A stretch of DNA of 64,000 bases from Paraburkholderia ferrariae NBRC 106233 (GTDB lineage: Bacteria > Pseudomonadota > Gammaproteobacteria > Burkholderiales > Burkholderiaceae), in assembly GCF_000685035.1 (NCBI RefSeq), contig NZ_BAYB01000035.1, forward strand, positions 35,400 to 99,399, given 5' to 3'. The position numbers and the translations under genes were made by a program. Below, piece by piece: positions 17,097 through 24,924 of this stretch (the stretch's first letter is position 1; every line of letters starts with the position of its first letter). The notes beneath the pieces were generated by a model. It was not told where the DNA came from and did no database searches. It saw only the letters and a program-made list of their open reading frames with translations.

Positions 17097-17120
17097 TGCG
17101 GAACCCTGTATCTTTCAGAG

Positions 17121-17170
17121 TTACGAATGTCGTAGTTAATGAATTTTCTCGATACTACGAAGGTCGTAGT
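17121..17170. promoter_or_regulatory. Tandem palindromic operators upstream of the XRE gene
   Basis: Two sites: TTACGA-ATG-TCGTAG (17121-17135, one mismatch) and the perfect 7-3-7 palindrome ACTACGA-AGG-TCGTAGT (17154-17170). They lie 25-75 bp upstream of the XRE start. A third copy is at 18201-18215. The spacing between site centres is 34 bp, about three helical turns. Confidence 0.75.
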
Positions 17171-17198
17171 GGTCGGGTATGACAGTCCAGACGCCTGC

Positions 17199-17324
17199 CT
17201 ATGCCTGCCGTTTCTCGTCGCGAGCTTTCTTCGCCTTCTCGGCTTCGAGTTGCTTCGCCGCCAGCCAGAATGCGCCGATTGCGATCGGGATGCCGACCGC
17301 AATAATGTACAGGGTCAGTACCAT
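17199..17324 (-). CDS. Small single-pass membrane protein
   Basis: The 41-aa ORF begins MVLTLYIIAVGIPIAIGAFW, one hydrophobic helix, followed by a charged tail (AAKQLEAEKAKKARDEKRQA). The frame remains open about 38 codons further upstream without a better start, so the N terminus may be longer. It sits in a minus-strand series with the 59-aa and 155-aa genes and the XRE gene. It is probably a peripheral part of the same module. Function unknown. Confidence 0.5.
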   Translation of the reverse strand: MVLTLYIIAVGIPIAIGAFWLAAKQLEAEKAKKARDEKRQA

Positions 17325-17383
17325 GGCGCGTATCAAATCAGGGAAGTCGATATGGGAAGCGATTTGTGCCCGGTGATTTTCGG

Positions 17384-17563
17384 TCAGCGCCGATTTCCGG
17401 CGCTGTTATGAGCGTTGACATTGGCCGGCTCGTCCAGGTGCCGACTGCATCGACTGTCGCCTATCTCCCGCCGAACCGCTTCAATCGCGCCGGTGAGTGG
17501 CAGGAAGAATAGCCGTGGCGCCTCTCTGGCCGCCGTGATGAATTCGCGCATGAAAGCATTCAC
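17384..17563 (-). CDS. Hypothetical small protein
   Basis: A 59-aa protein from a GTG at 17563 with GGAG 8 bases upstream; an alternative ATG lies at 17551. It contains REFITAAREAPRLFFLPLTG and AIEAVRREI. Small proteins with an AREAPRLFFxPLxGAI pattern occur in mobilisable elements, but I cannot name a family. It lies between the 155-aa membrane-protein gene (58 bp) and the 41-aa ORF on the same strand. Confidence 0.5.
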   Translation of the reverse strand: MNAFMREFITAAREAPRLFFLPLTGAIEAVRREIGDSRCSRHLDEPANVNAHNSAGNRR

Positions 17564-17620
17564 TGGAGATACTCCTTCGATACGGGGGGAATCTTCCGGT
17601 AACGGTCAGTCCACATAGTT

Positions 17621-18088
17621 TTACGACCGATGTGGATCGTCGTAGAAAATGTTTCCCGAGAACCACGAATACTCGGGATCGGTGTGCCAGTCTGCGGCCG
17701 AGCCGTGACGTTCCGGCCAATTCCGTGAATCGTCGTCGTGAAGGCTTGGGAAATCGACGTCGTCGTAACGCAGTGCATGGGAAGTCGCTTCCATTCCACG
17801 ATCGAATGGATCGTCCCAGTCAGATCGCCGTGCTCTGCCCGATGGTGCTTCATTAAATAGCCGGGCGAGAGAAGACAGCATGGGCGCAATCAACAGACCG
17901 ACGATGGGCGCGGCGACCGCATGCAAGCAGCGGTCGGCGGTATACAGGTCGATATGGAAATGCGTCCAGACGCCATCCAGCAAAACTTCGATCAGGACCG
18001 CCGTTGCAAACGTCAGCAGACCCACCAGTGCCTGAATCAGGAACGGCGCCCGGATCAATCGGCGATAGGCCTGTATTGGCGACTTCAT
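17621..18088 (-). CDS. Two-TM membrane protein
   Basis: The start at 18088 is supported by AGGAGGGG just upstream; the frame is open to 18199 but that would place the start at the operator. The 155-aa product has two hydrophobic segments (LIQALVGLLTFATAVLIEVL and CLHAVAAPIVGLLIAPMLSS) and a long polar C terminus rich in Asp, His and Trp (DDPFDRGMEATSHALRYDDV ... WHTDPEYSWFSG). It heads the minus-strand series and has a CTACGA palindrome 113 bp upstream. No family is recognised. Confidence 0.6.
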   Translation of the reverse strand: MKSPIQAYRRLIRAPFLIQALVGLLTFATAVLIEVLLDGVWTHFHIDLYTADRCLHAVAAPIVGLLIAPMLSSLARLFNEAPSGRARRSDWDDPFDRGMEATSHALRYDDVDFPSLHDDDSRNWPERHGSAADWHTDPEYSWFSGNIFYDDPHRS

Positions 18089-18200
18089 CTTGTTCCCCTC
18101 CTGTTGCGAGTCTCCGGGCCATTCCGCGGAGGCGAGTAGCTCACATGACATCGCCCCGTCTCGATAGCGCTCCGGCATGAGCAGGCTGTCAGTTGACACA

Positions 18201-18215
18201 CTACGAATATCGTAG
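18201..18215. promoter_or_regulatory. Third CTACGA-N3-TCGTAG operator
   Basis: A perfect palindrome CTACGA-ATA-TCGTAG upstream of the 18088 gene, matching the two sites before the XRE gene. A TTGACA lies next to it at 18193 on the plus strand, but no good -10 was found at the right distance. Confidence 0.7.
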
Positions 18216-18463
18216 CAATCTATTCACGTAACAGCTACAAATAATGCAACGCTCCGGCAGGAATTTGCGCCGGACGAAAAAGACAGCACCTCGGGGCCAA
18301 GAAATTGAGAAGTAAAAGTCGAAACACTTCGCCGTGACGCGCTGCTCACGCGCCTGACCTGAATCGCCTTTCAGGTTCCAGCTATCTACCATTTGTTGTC
18401 ATCCATGCCGCGGACAGGATGCTGTCCGCCGCTGCGCGTCGCTTTTACTTACGGGGATCAACA

Positions 18464-19234
18464 ATGAAGAAGCTTCTGCTTGCCGCATCGCTCGCGGGTG
18501 CGATTGCGTTATCTGGCTGCGCAGTCAATACGACGCCGCTCACCCGGGAGCAAGTCGCCGAGAAGGTTGCGGTCAAGACAGGTTATCCGGGCTGTAACGG
18601 CTGCAACATGGTCCGGACGTATGCCGCACCGCAGTTCTACCGACAGCAGTTCGTCAACGATCCGGATTTCCATGGCTGGCTAGATCTGAATTTGCAGCTG
18701 ATTTCGACCAACTACAACACGGCCGGGCATGCGCAGGCGTACCGGATTGTCGCTGGCGTGATCGTGAATGGTGGATTCGTGGATGCGTGGCGGACGAACC
18801 ATCCTGAAGAGCGTTGCCCGACCGATAACGAGGTTGAGCATGGCTATCACGGCTTCCATGCGGGCCAGGGCATCGAATTCTGGCTGGTGAAGAACGACGG
18901 CACCTACGAGCCGCTGGGCCATGTTGCCGACATGAATGGCGAGACGATCAAGAATCTCGAATGCTTCAACAACACCGGTAGCGGGGCGTCGTGGACCCAG
19001 ATGATCGACCTGCCGGTCAGCGTGCTTGAGGATGCGTATCGCCAGAATCAGCCCGTCCGGATTTTCGCGGGCAAGACGCTGACGAAATACGAATCGACGA
19101 GCGATGGCTACAAGCCGGTGACGGTCGCGCACGAGGTCCGCAAGGGTTTGACGTTCGAATTCAGCCCGGATTACGTGGGTGGCTTCGTGGATGGCCTGAA
19201 GCGTCTGGGAGCCGACATGGCCGCCGTGCGTTAA
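18464..19234 (+). CDS. Putative lipoprotein
   Basis: The 256-aa protein has a clear type II signal peptide: Lys-Lys, a hydrophobic core, and the lipobox LSGC with Cys at residue 19. The mature part has four further conserved-looking cysteines (two in GCNGC). No enzymatic motif or Pfam family is recognised. It probably sits in the outer or inner membrane, facing the periplasm. A strong terminator follows at 19274. It is transcribed alone and looks like island cargo. Confidence 0.65.
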   Translation: MKKLLLAASLAGAIALSGCAVNTTPLTREQVAEKVAVKTGYPGCNGCNMVRTYAAPQFYRQQFVNDPDFHGWLDLNLQLISTNYNTAGHAQAYRIVAGVIVNGGFVDAWRTNHPEERCPTDNEVEHGYHGFHAGQGIEFWLVKNDGTYEPLGHVADMNGETIKNLECFNNTGSGASWTQMIDLPVSVLEDAYRQNQPVRIFAGKTLTKYESTSDGYKPVTVAHEVRKGLTFEFSPDYVGGFVDGLKRLGADMAAVR

Positions 19235-19273
19235 GGCGGATTCGTCCGGTTCCGACAACTATTAATGATGCCG

Positions 19274-19308
19274 GGTTCGGCCAACGCAGCTGGCCGAACC
19301 ATTTTTTA
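19274..19308 (+). terminator. Intrinsic terminator after the lipoprotein gene
   Basis: A perfect 10-bp stem GGTTCGGCCA / TGGCCGAACC (loop ACGCAGC), followed by ATTTTTT. Confidence 0.9.
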
Positions 19309-19320
19309 CGGGGGATGGCG

Positions 19321-20796
19321 ATGCGAGCCAGCGTGTTGAGTGCGGCGGTAATTATTGCGGTTGCGATGTCTGCGTGCGGGGGCAGCGGAAATAACGGAAA
19401 GAGCGGGAATATCGGCAATCAGACTGCCGCACCGAGCACCGTGACCACGATTCAGGGCGTCGCTGCAACCGGTGCCCCGCTGGTCGGTGCGACGGTGCAG
19501 GCGATTCAGGCGTCGAACAGTGCAGTCTGTCTTCAAGGGACGGTGACTGGCACGGATGGCTCGTTCCAGCTGACTGCCCAGACTGGGCAGAGCGGCTGCA
19601 CGATTCCGTATCTGCTGTATGCGCAGACGGCGCAGGGGCCGCTGCTTGCTGTCATGCCGACAGGTGAGGCGCTGCCGGCTAATGGCACCGTGACGATGAA
19701 CCTCACGCCGATCACGACCGCGATCTATTTCGGCACGGTGCCGGTCAGCAGCACGGCGAACAGCGCGGCTCTGGCGCAGGCACTGACCAATGTATCGGCA
19801 TCGAGTTTCGCCGCGACGCAGAACAATCTGCTTCAAGCCTTGCAGCAACTGTATCCCGCCGCGATCTACCCTGGCGTGACGTGGTCCGGTTTCGATCCGG
19901 ATGCGGTCTTTACGGCCAATCACACGGGTATCGATTTCGTGTTCGACAACATGGTCTTGACCTTGCCGCTTACGGTGAGCGTCCAGGCAAGCTCCGTGAC
20001 GACTTCGGTGACGAATCCGGCAACGGGGCAGACGGTCACGATGACCTCCAGTGAGAGTGGCGGGTCGGCCGGGGCGGTGAGCCAGCTTCAGCCGCTGTCG
20101 TCTTCGGTGGTCCAGAACGGCGCGACCGTCAGCTTCACGGGGATCAATTACGACTCGGAAGGCGTGTTGAACACGGTCACGGCAGTAGATGCCGGTGGTG
20201 CGCCGTGGGCAGGTGCCATGATTTCCGATATCGGAACAAATGCTGTGGCCGGTACGGGGCAGCAGACATCCCTCACCGCCAATGGCACCGGCGGATTCAA
20301 CTGGTCTTCACCGGTTGTCGCGGGCCTGACGTTTAACTTGAATGCCAGTGACTCGAATCTGCCTGCGGTTGCGATGGTCTGCGAGTCGATTGGCGGTGCG
20401 CAGACGTCGACCGATGTTCTGATCCCATCCAATGCTCAGCCCATCACCGATCCGGCCCAACTGACCGGCATCAGCTTCAATCGTTACTACGCCAACTGTT
20501 CTCAAGGCGGAACCTCGCCAGCGATGACGACGGGCAACTATCTGTCCATCGATGGTGCGGGCAATGCGGATTTCACGGTCACGAGTAACGGCACAACGAG
20601 CAATATCGCAATTCCCGAAGCCACATTCGCGTCTTCATTGAACGGTACCGCATACACGGGGAACAACGCGAAGGCCGCAGATGTCTGGTATGCCTACCAG
20701 TACCAGACGGCGACGGGGCTGACCCGTTACGCCATCGTCGAGCATCGCGTGCCGACCGCCGCGCAGTTGGGGAGCGTCGCACTCTGGTTACAATAG
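19321..20796 (+). CDS. Large putative surface lipoprotein
   Basis: The product is 491-493 aa depending on the start (ATG 19321 or 19315). It has a signal peptide ending in a lipobox (VAMSAC, Cys about residue 19-21) and a low-complexity Gly/Ser/Asn linker. Next is a carboxypeptidase-regulatory-like segment (IQGVAATGAPLVGATVQAIQ ... VTGTDGSFQLT). The rest is a long Ser/Thr/Asn-rich beta-type region and ends VALWLQ. Proteins of this shape are typical of Burkholderiaceae surface lipoproteins of unknown role. It follows the other lipoprotein gene by 86 bp. Confidence 0.65.
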   Translation: MRASVLSAAVIIAVAMSACGGSGNNGKSGNIGNQTAAPSTVTTIQGVAATGAPLVGATVQAIQASNSAVCLQGTVTGTDGSFQLTAQTGQSGCTIPYLLYAQTAQGPLLAVMPTGEALPANGTVTMNLTPITTAIYFGTVPVSSTANSAALAQALTNVSASSFAATQNNLLQALQQLYPAAIYPGVTWSGFDPDAVFTANHTGIDFVFDNMVLTLPLTVSVQASSVTTSVTNPATGQTVTMTSSESGGSAGAVSQLQPLSSSVVQNGATVSFTGINYDSEGVLNTVTAVDAGGAPWAGAMISDIGTNAVAGTGQQTSLTANGTGGFNWSSPVVAGLTFNLNASDSNLPAVAMVCESIGGAQTSTDVLIPSNAQPITDPAQLTGISFNRYYANCSQGGTSPAMTTGNYLSIDGAGNADFTVTSNGTTSNIAIPEATFASSLNGTAYTGNNAKAADVWYAYQYQTATGLTRYAIVEHRVPTAAQLGSVALWLQ

Positions 20797-21064
20797 GCGG
20801 CCTCGACTATCGATCGGAGGCCCTTTCTGGAAATCCACCCATAACGGTTGCGCCGTTTGCTGCCTGCCGGCGTGTGTCGATGAAATCTTGCACGACACGT
20901 ATCACGACGAAGACAATCACTCGGACTATCAGGGCGCGGATCGTATATCGACAACGCCTCGACACCGGACGGAACCGGGCCGTATTTTGCGTTCTAGAAT
21001 CTGGGAAATGGATACGCAATGACGTTGAAGCTGTGCTGACCGAAGATCAGTCTGGAGATTGACG
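20797..21064. other. Intergenic tract with a weak hairpin
   Basis: A GGCCTC / GAGGCC stem (20799-20822) followed by CTTT may terminate the lipoprotein gene. Two overlapping ORFs in opposite directions (plus 20874-21062, 62 aa; minus 20807-21019, 70 aa with a hydrophobic stretch) are possible, but neither is convincing. The plus one ends 2 bp before the antitoxin start. Confidence 0.35.
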
Positions 21065-21304
21065 ATGGCAACCTATACCTGCATCCCGAAAAGAATGGTG
21101 GATGCCTTGTCGACTGAAGACCTTTTCTCGGAAGCCAAAGATCTTGGCATTGATGTATTGAAAGTCACCGAGGCTGAGTTCGCCAGAGCCGTGTCCGACA
21201 AGCGTGCCGAGCGATGGCTGAAGGAAAACGCAGAAGCCATCGAGAGCTACAACGCTTATGTTGAGCAACACGGGCTGCCGCTCGAAAAGTACCGGATGTT
21301 CTGA
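21065..21304 (+). CDS. CcdA-type antitoxin, orphan
   Basis: The 79-aa protein has a C-terminal half that matches the toxin-binding region of CcdA antitoxins: RWLKENAEAIESYNAYVEQH followed by GLPLEKYRMF. The N-terminal part (MATYTCIPKRMVDAL) is shorter and less like a standard ribbon-helix-helix. No CcdB gene follows; the next gene is on the opposite strand. It may be an anti-addiction factor or a remnant of a toxin-antitoxin pair. GGAG stands 8 bases before the ATG. Confidence 0.75.
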   Translation: MATYTCIPKRMVDALSTEDLFSEAKDLGIDVLKVTEAEFARAVSDKRAERWLKENAEAIESYNAYVEQHGLPLEKYRMF

Positions 21305-21363
21305 CGGAACGGTTCCGTGTCCTGGCTTTTTCCCCGTGGCATTGCCACGGGGAACCGCTTCCG

Positions 21364-21723
21364 TTAATCAGTCGAATCAATGAAGCCCCAGTCGATGGCC
21401 AGTTGCTCAAAGCGTTTTACGCCGTGGGCGAAGTAGTGGGCAACGTTATGCGAGCAGGCTCGCGTATCCATTTGCAGGACGCGCAGGACATCGGCGAAAC
21501 ATTCCTGGTCTAGCATGCGCAGATCTGCAAGCGGAAACGGGAAACGCTTCTGGTCATAGAGGCCGAGCAGGAACTCGGCCGCGACGTAGCTCGAACCGCC
21601 ATCTTCGTGTGCGATGGCAAAGAGCCGGCGCAGCGCAGGCAGTCCGGCATCGATGAGATCCTGATTGGGGTTGCCGTGCAGGACCTTGTTGAGAAATTTC
21701 CGGAAAGGGTCATGGGGTGACAT
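21364..21723 (-). CDS. Hypothetical protein (DUF7673-like)
   Basis: A 119-aa soluble protein beginning MSPHDPFRKFLNKVLHG. The body reads GLPALRRLFAIAHEDGGSSY, VAAEFLLGLYDQKRFPF, then LRMLDQECFADVLRVLQMDT. This pattern occurs in small proteins encoded on plasmids and integrative elements, where function is unknown. It converges with the antitoxin gene and is divergent from the cREC gene (117 bp apart). Confidence 0.6.
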   Translation of the reverse strand: MSPHDPFRKFLNKVLHGNPNQDLIDAGLPALRRLFAIAHEDGGSSYVAAEFLLGLYDQKRFPFPLADLRMLDQECFADVLRVLQMDTRACSHNVAHYFAHGVKRFEQLAIDWGFIDSTD

Positions 21724-21840
21724 GCGATGGCTCCGATAGGTTGTCGTGGCACATTGGTCATGTCGAACAGCGGCGAATAAGAATCCGGGCCATCGAGAAA
21801 AAGGCAGACTTCGGTGATCGGGATGAACCAGGGGGGCACA

Positions 21841-22155
21841 ATGAAAGTATTCCTGGATGATGAGCGTTCGACTCCCAATGGGTGGGTCCGAACGTTTTGG
21901 CCCGAAGAGGTCATTGCGTTGCTTAAAACAGGGAAAGTGACCGAGTTGTCGCTTGACCATGATTTGGGCGATGACGCGCGAGGTACCGGCTACGCGGTTT
22001 TGCTCTGGCTTGAGGAGCAGGTGGCCTTGCACGCGATGCTGCCGCCGCGTATTCATATTCACTCGGCGAATTCGTCTGCCCGGCTGAAAATGGAAGCAGC
22101 TGTTGCGTCGATAAATCGACATGCCTGTTGGAGGTGTGCGGATCAGCTTCGCTAA
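21841..22155 (+). CDS. Cyclic-phosphate processing receiver (cREC) domain protein
   Basis: The 104-aa single-domain protein starts MKVFLDDERSTPNGWVR and continues VTELSLDHDLGDD, GTGYAVLLWLEEQ and PPRIHIHSANSSARLKMEAA. This is the cREC family, a receiver-like fold thought from genome-context studies to act on cyclic-phosphate or ADP-ribose-type RNA-repair products. The acidic pair near the N terminus (DDE) and the HDLGDD cluster are intact. The function in this element is unknown. Confidence 0.8.
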   Translation: MKVFLDDERSTPNGWVRTFWPEEVIALLKTGKVTELSLDHDLGDDARGTGYAVLLWLEEQVALHAMLPPRIHIHSANSSARLKMEAAVASINRHACWRCADQLR

Positions 22156-22189
22156 CGCCGTTCGCACCAAATCCAGAAATCCTCCATTT

Positions 22190-22966
22190 TCAACCATGGC
22201 CTCGGGCCATTGGTGTTCCCGCCTGATCGGGAAATGCACTCAGGAAAGCTTGCCGTCGCTCTGCGTGGGTGAGCCCGTTGATTACTGGCTGGTCTGGCAG
22301 AAAACGGATATAAGCCAGGAAAGAACGCTCCGACAACTGCGGGCCATTGGATGGCCGCAGTCGTCTCCAGTCACGCCGCAATTCGCCGACGAGCTTTCCG
22401 ACCTGCCGGCGCACGAGACGAAAACCCGGCTCGGCGTAGAGCCGGTCGAGCAGGATTTCGGCGTCGGCGTCCCGCAGCACGCCGTCGATTTCAATGTATC
22501 GGCGCCGATCCGGGGACAGTGACGCGATCCGGTGAATTCGGTCGAGACATTGGTTGTAGCTGCGATGAGTCAACCGCCATGACCAGGTTTTGCCGTCGTG
22601 GACCAGTTCGTGTTGCTGATCGGATGATTTCAGCCGTGAATGCGGATCGCGCAGATCCTGGAGCTGCTCGCGCTGGATCACGAGACCACGGCCTTCGCTT
22701 ACCAGTAACACCCAGTCGACAGACCGTTGTCCGTTTTCGCTCCGGGTAGTCAGGCGTACACCATGAAGGAGACTGCTGGCCTCACCGGCCAGCCGGCGCT
22801 TGTGCTTGGTCTGGCGGCTGAGTTCCGTGCCATAGACATCGGCGAATTTTTTCGTCAGCCGGTCGAAGCCCGCGAGGTCTGTTCGCCCCGATGTATAGAA
22901 GAAGTGCTGATGGGTCGCAGCCTGCTGGAGGCGCTGCATGAAACGTATCTTGTCAGGATGGAGCAT
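22190..22966 (-). CDS. Hypothetical protein, mobile-element associated
   Basis: A 258-aa basic soluble protein with no recognised domain. Segments include TSGRTDLAGFDRLTKKFADV, RRYIEIDGVLRDADAEILLD and LVRRQVGKLVGELRRDWRRL; the high Arg content suggests nucleic-acid binding. A start at residue 10 (MQRLQQ, 22939) is possible. It converges with the cREC gene. The 5' side is an AT-rich region suited to a promoter. Confidence 0.5.
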   Translation of the reverse strand: MLHPDKIRFMQRLQQAATHQHFFYTSGRTDLAGFDRLTKKFADVYGTELSRQTKHKRRLAGEASSLLHGVRLTTRSENGQRSVDWVLLVSEGRGLVIQREQLQDLRDPHSRLKSSDQQHELVHDGKTWSWRLTHRSYNQCLDRIHRIASLSPDRRRYIEIDGVLRDADAEILLDRLYAEPGFRLVRRQVGKLVGELRRDWRRLRPSNGPQLSERSFLAYIRFLPDQPVINGLTHAERRQAFLSAFPDQAGTPMARGHG

Positions 22967-23352
22967 ACTACCACACCGGGAATGATTTACATGATTATAA
23001 ATTCGGAAAACTGATTAATCAGGGTTTAAATTTATTATTACAATTATCAATACGTGTTATGGGTAGTGTGCGGTGCCGCTCAAATCGAAGCTCCGCCGCG
23101 CGAATGTGCAATGCGATATGTACAGTGCGCAGTGCACATTCGCTGGATGAGTATCGGCCAGTCCGATGTAAACGGGGACGGCATAAAGAGACATCATATG
23201 TGTCACGCGGGTTTGTGGTCGTAAAAATGGGTCGCCGCAGGCGACATTATTAATAGAGGTTCCGGTTTTGCGATTTCGATCGATAAATCGCGCGAGTGGA
23301 TGCTTGGTGGGCAGCGATTTTTGCGTAGGAAATTGACAAAAAACTCAAGGTT
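22967..23352. other. AT-rich intergenic region with an 11-bp inverted repeat
   Basis: GCGAATGTGCA (23100-23110) and TGCACATTCGC (23133-23143) are perfect inverted copies 22 bp apart, with GTGC/GCAC elements between them. This could be an operator or cruciform. No gene is visible. The left 80 bp is strongly AT-rich and probably holds the promoter of the minus-strand gene. Confidence 0.4.
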
Positions 23353-23646
23353 TTGACTGATCAATGCAGCAGAACATTTGGCGAGTTTGTCGACGAGGTT
23401 TGGGATGAGAGCTACGGTGAGGCACCGCGTTTTGATGAGCATACGATGTGGGGCGAACTATCGGAAAGCCGCACGCTGGGCGTGCTGCTCACGTGGTTTA
23501 CGCGGCGGCTGAACGCCACGCCTGAACAACGTGCCGGGTACGAAATTGGACGCTACGGCCTGTACTGGGCTGCACTCGATGAAGACATTTCTATCGGAGG
23601 CGTGCTTGCTGGACGCGGCGACATGGCTCACCGTCCCAAGTTCTAG
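23353..23646 (+). pseudogene. Broken DUF4160-DUF2442 pair, copy 1 (apparent fusion by frameshift)
   Basis: The 97-aa frame joins a DUF4160-like C terminus (FGEFVDEVWDESYGEA) to a DUF2442 domain (FDEHTMWGELSESRTL ... LNATPEQRAGYEIGRYGLYW, then LDEDISIGGVLAG). In copy 2 (24758-25859) the two lie in different frames, with the DUF2442 ATG inside the DUF4160 end. Here one base fewer in the overlap puts them in one frame. The DUF4160 N terminus is absent, so the pair is probably dead. Confidence 0.6.
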
Positions 23647-23811
23647 CCATACCCTGAGCGTTATGCCATGCTCGATGACGGCATGGGCCTCTCGCTTGTG
23701 CCGTGGAAGCCGGTGATCGAACACTGGCTGGGATGGCAACTTGTCGCGACAATGCGTGGCGGTGGCGTGTCTTGGGGGATCGGACGACAACGTGGTTTGG
23801 GCATTGATTAA
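23647..23811 (+). pseudogene. C-terminal remnant of a DUF3363-type relaxase
   Basis: In frame after the previous stop, about 53 codons read RYAMLDDGMGLSLVPWKPVI, then an altered linker, GGGVSWGIGRQRGLGI and a stop at 23811. This is the conserved tail of RlxS/DUF3363 relaxases. The relaxase body is missing, so an ancestor of this island, or a neighbour that recombined with it, was mobilisable. Confidence 0.55.
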
Positions 23812-23874
23812 CTTCGTTAAGGCCACGATTCCCGGTGCGGTTCAAAGATTGAAGCAGATCACTGATGACCTATT

Positions 23875-24693
23875 GTGAATATGAAAAAAATATATGCTAC
23901 AGCGAAGAAGTTCTTGATACGGGAACTCGCGCGATCGGACGCGCGAGAGATCGTGGAAAGTTACCTTATAGCTCCAAATGCGAGCATCGCCCCAGCGTCA
24001 ATTAATGACCTGTTTGGCCGTCTGCTCAGCTCGGCCCAGAATGCGAACATGAAAGCTGCCGTTATCGGTAAGTCAATCGGTGGCGTGGAGAATCTGAGCC
24101 GTGCCCTCTTTCGCTTTAATCCGAAGAAGGTCAAGCGTGAATTTGATGATGATCCAGATGGGCTTCTTGCCCACATCATTGAGACGCTGAATCCGAGCGG
24201 TCAGATCCGGACGACTTCTCGTAGTATTTGGCCTAAATACTGCAAAACTATCCTGTCAGTCGCGACGTTTCTCGGTCAATTCAAGGATGGCAAAGATTTC
24301 TACGATTGGGCAAATCATTTCTATTCTGACAACAAATCTATAGCTGCTTTGCCCATGATCTTGGCAGCCGAGATTGAAGGAATCGGATATCCACTAGCTT
24401 GTGATTTTCTTAAGGAGCTCGGCTTCGTCAGTTACGGTAAGCCTGACGTACACGTGCGACAGATATTCGAGGGAATTGGGGTGTGCCCTGAAAAATCCAC
24501 TGCGTATCAAGTTCAAAAAGTTATCGTCCAGATCGCTGAAGCCTCAGGTGTTTCAGCATATAACGTTGATAAGATCTTCTGGCTTATAGGTAGCGGCAAA
24601 TTCTATAAGCATCCTCATATCGGAAAAGCAGGTCACATTGGCCGAAAAAAAGCTCAATTTATCAGAGAGTTCAGTACCTTAGATCGACATTGA
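23875..24693 (+). CDS. HhH-GPD-like DNA glycosylase-fold protein
   Basis: The 272-aa soluble protein starts at GTG 23875 or ATG 23881. Its C-terminal half resembles the helix-hairpin-helix base-excision superfamily: EIEGIGYPLACDFLKELGF is a hairpin with GIG, then YGKPDVHVRQIFEGIGV supplies the usual Asp region. The N-terminal half is helical and Lys-rich. GC is clearly lower than in most of the window, pointing to recent transfer. A DNA-repair or DNA-modification defence role is possible but unproven. Confidence 0.6.
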   Translation: MNMKKIYATAKKFLIRELARSDAREIVESYLIAPNASIAPASINDLFGRLLSSAQNANMKAAVIGKSIGGVENLSRALFRFNPKKVKREFDDDPDGLLAHIIETLNPSGQIRTTSRSIWPKYCKTILSVATFLGQFKDGKDFYDWANHFYSDNKSIAALPMILAAEIEGIGYPLACDFLKELGFVSYGKPDVHVRQIFEGIGVCPEKSTAYQVQKVIVQIAEASGVSAYNVDKIFWLIGSGKFYKHPHIGKAGHIGRKKAQFIREFSTLDRH

Positions 24694-24924
24694 TCTAGTT
24701 CGTCGGAAACGACCGCGCGAGCTATATGGTATGCAAGGAGGAGGCTTAGTGGGCCGCTTAGGGTCGAGAAGCGCCGCGCGCGTCGCCGCGACCGGCCAAC
24801 AGACCGTCGATAGAGATGTCCTCATCAATGGATTCCCAATGAAGTCCATAACGGCCAATATCGCAAGCGGCTCGTTGCTCTGGTGTCGCGTGCAGCAAAC
24901 GAGGGAACCGGGCCATTGGAACAT

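Noticed and set aside
21330..21354. A perfect TTCCCCGTGGC hairpin between the antitoxin and the 21364 gene as an intrinsic terminator
   Set aside because: The T-run precedes the stem on the plus strand and there is no T-run after it on either strand, so it does not fit the intrinsic terminator model.
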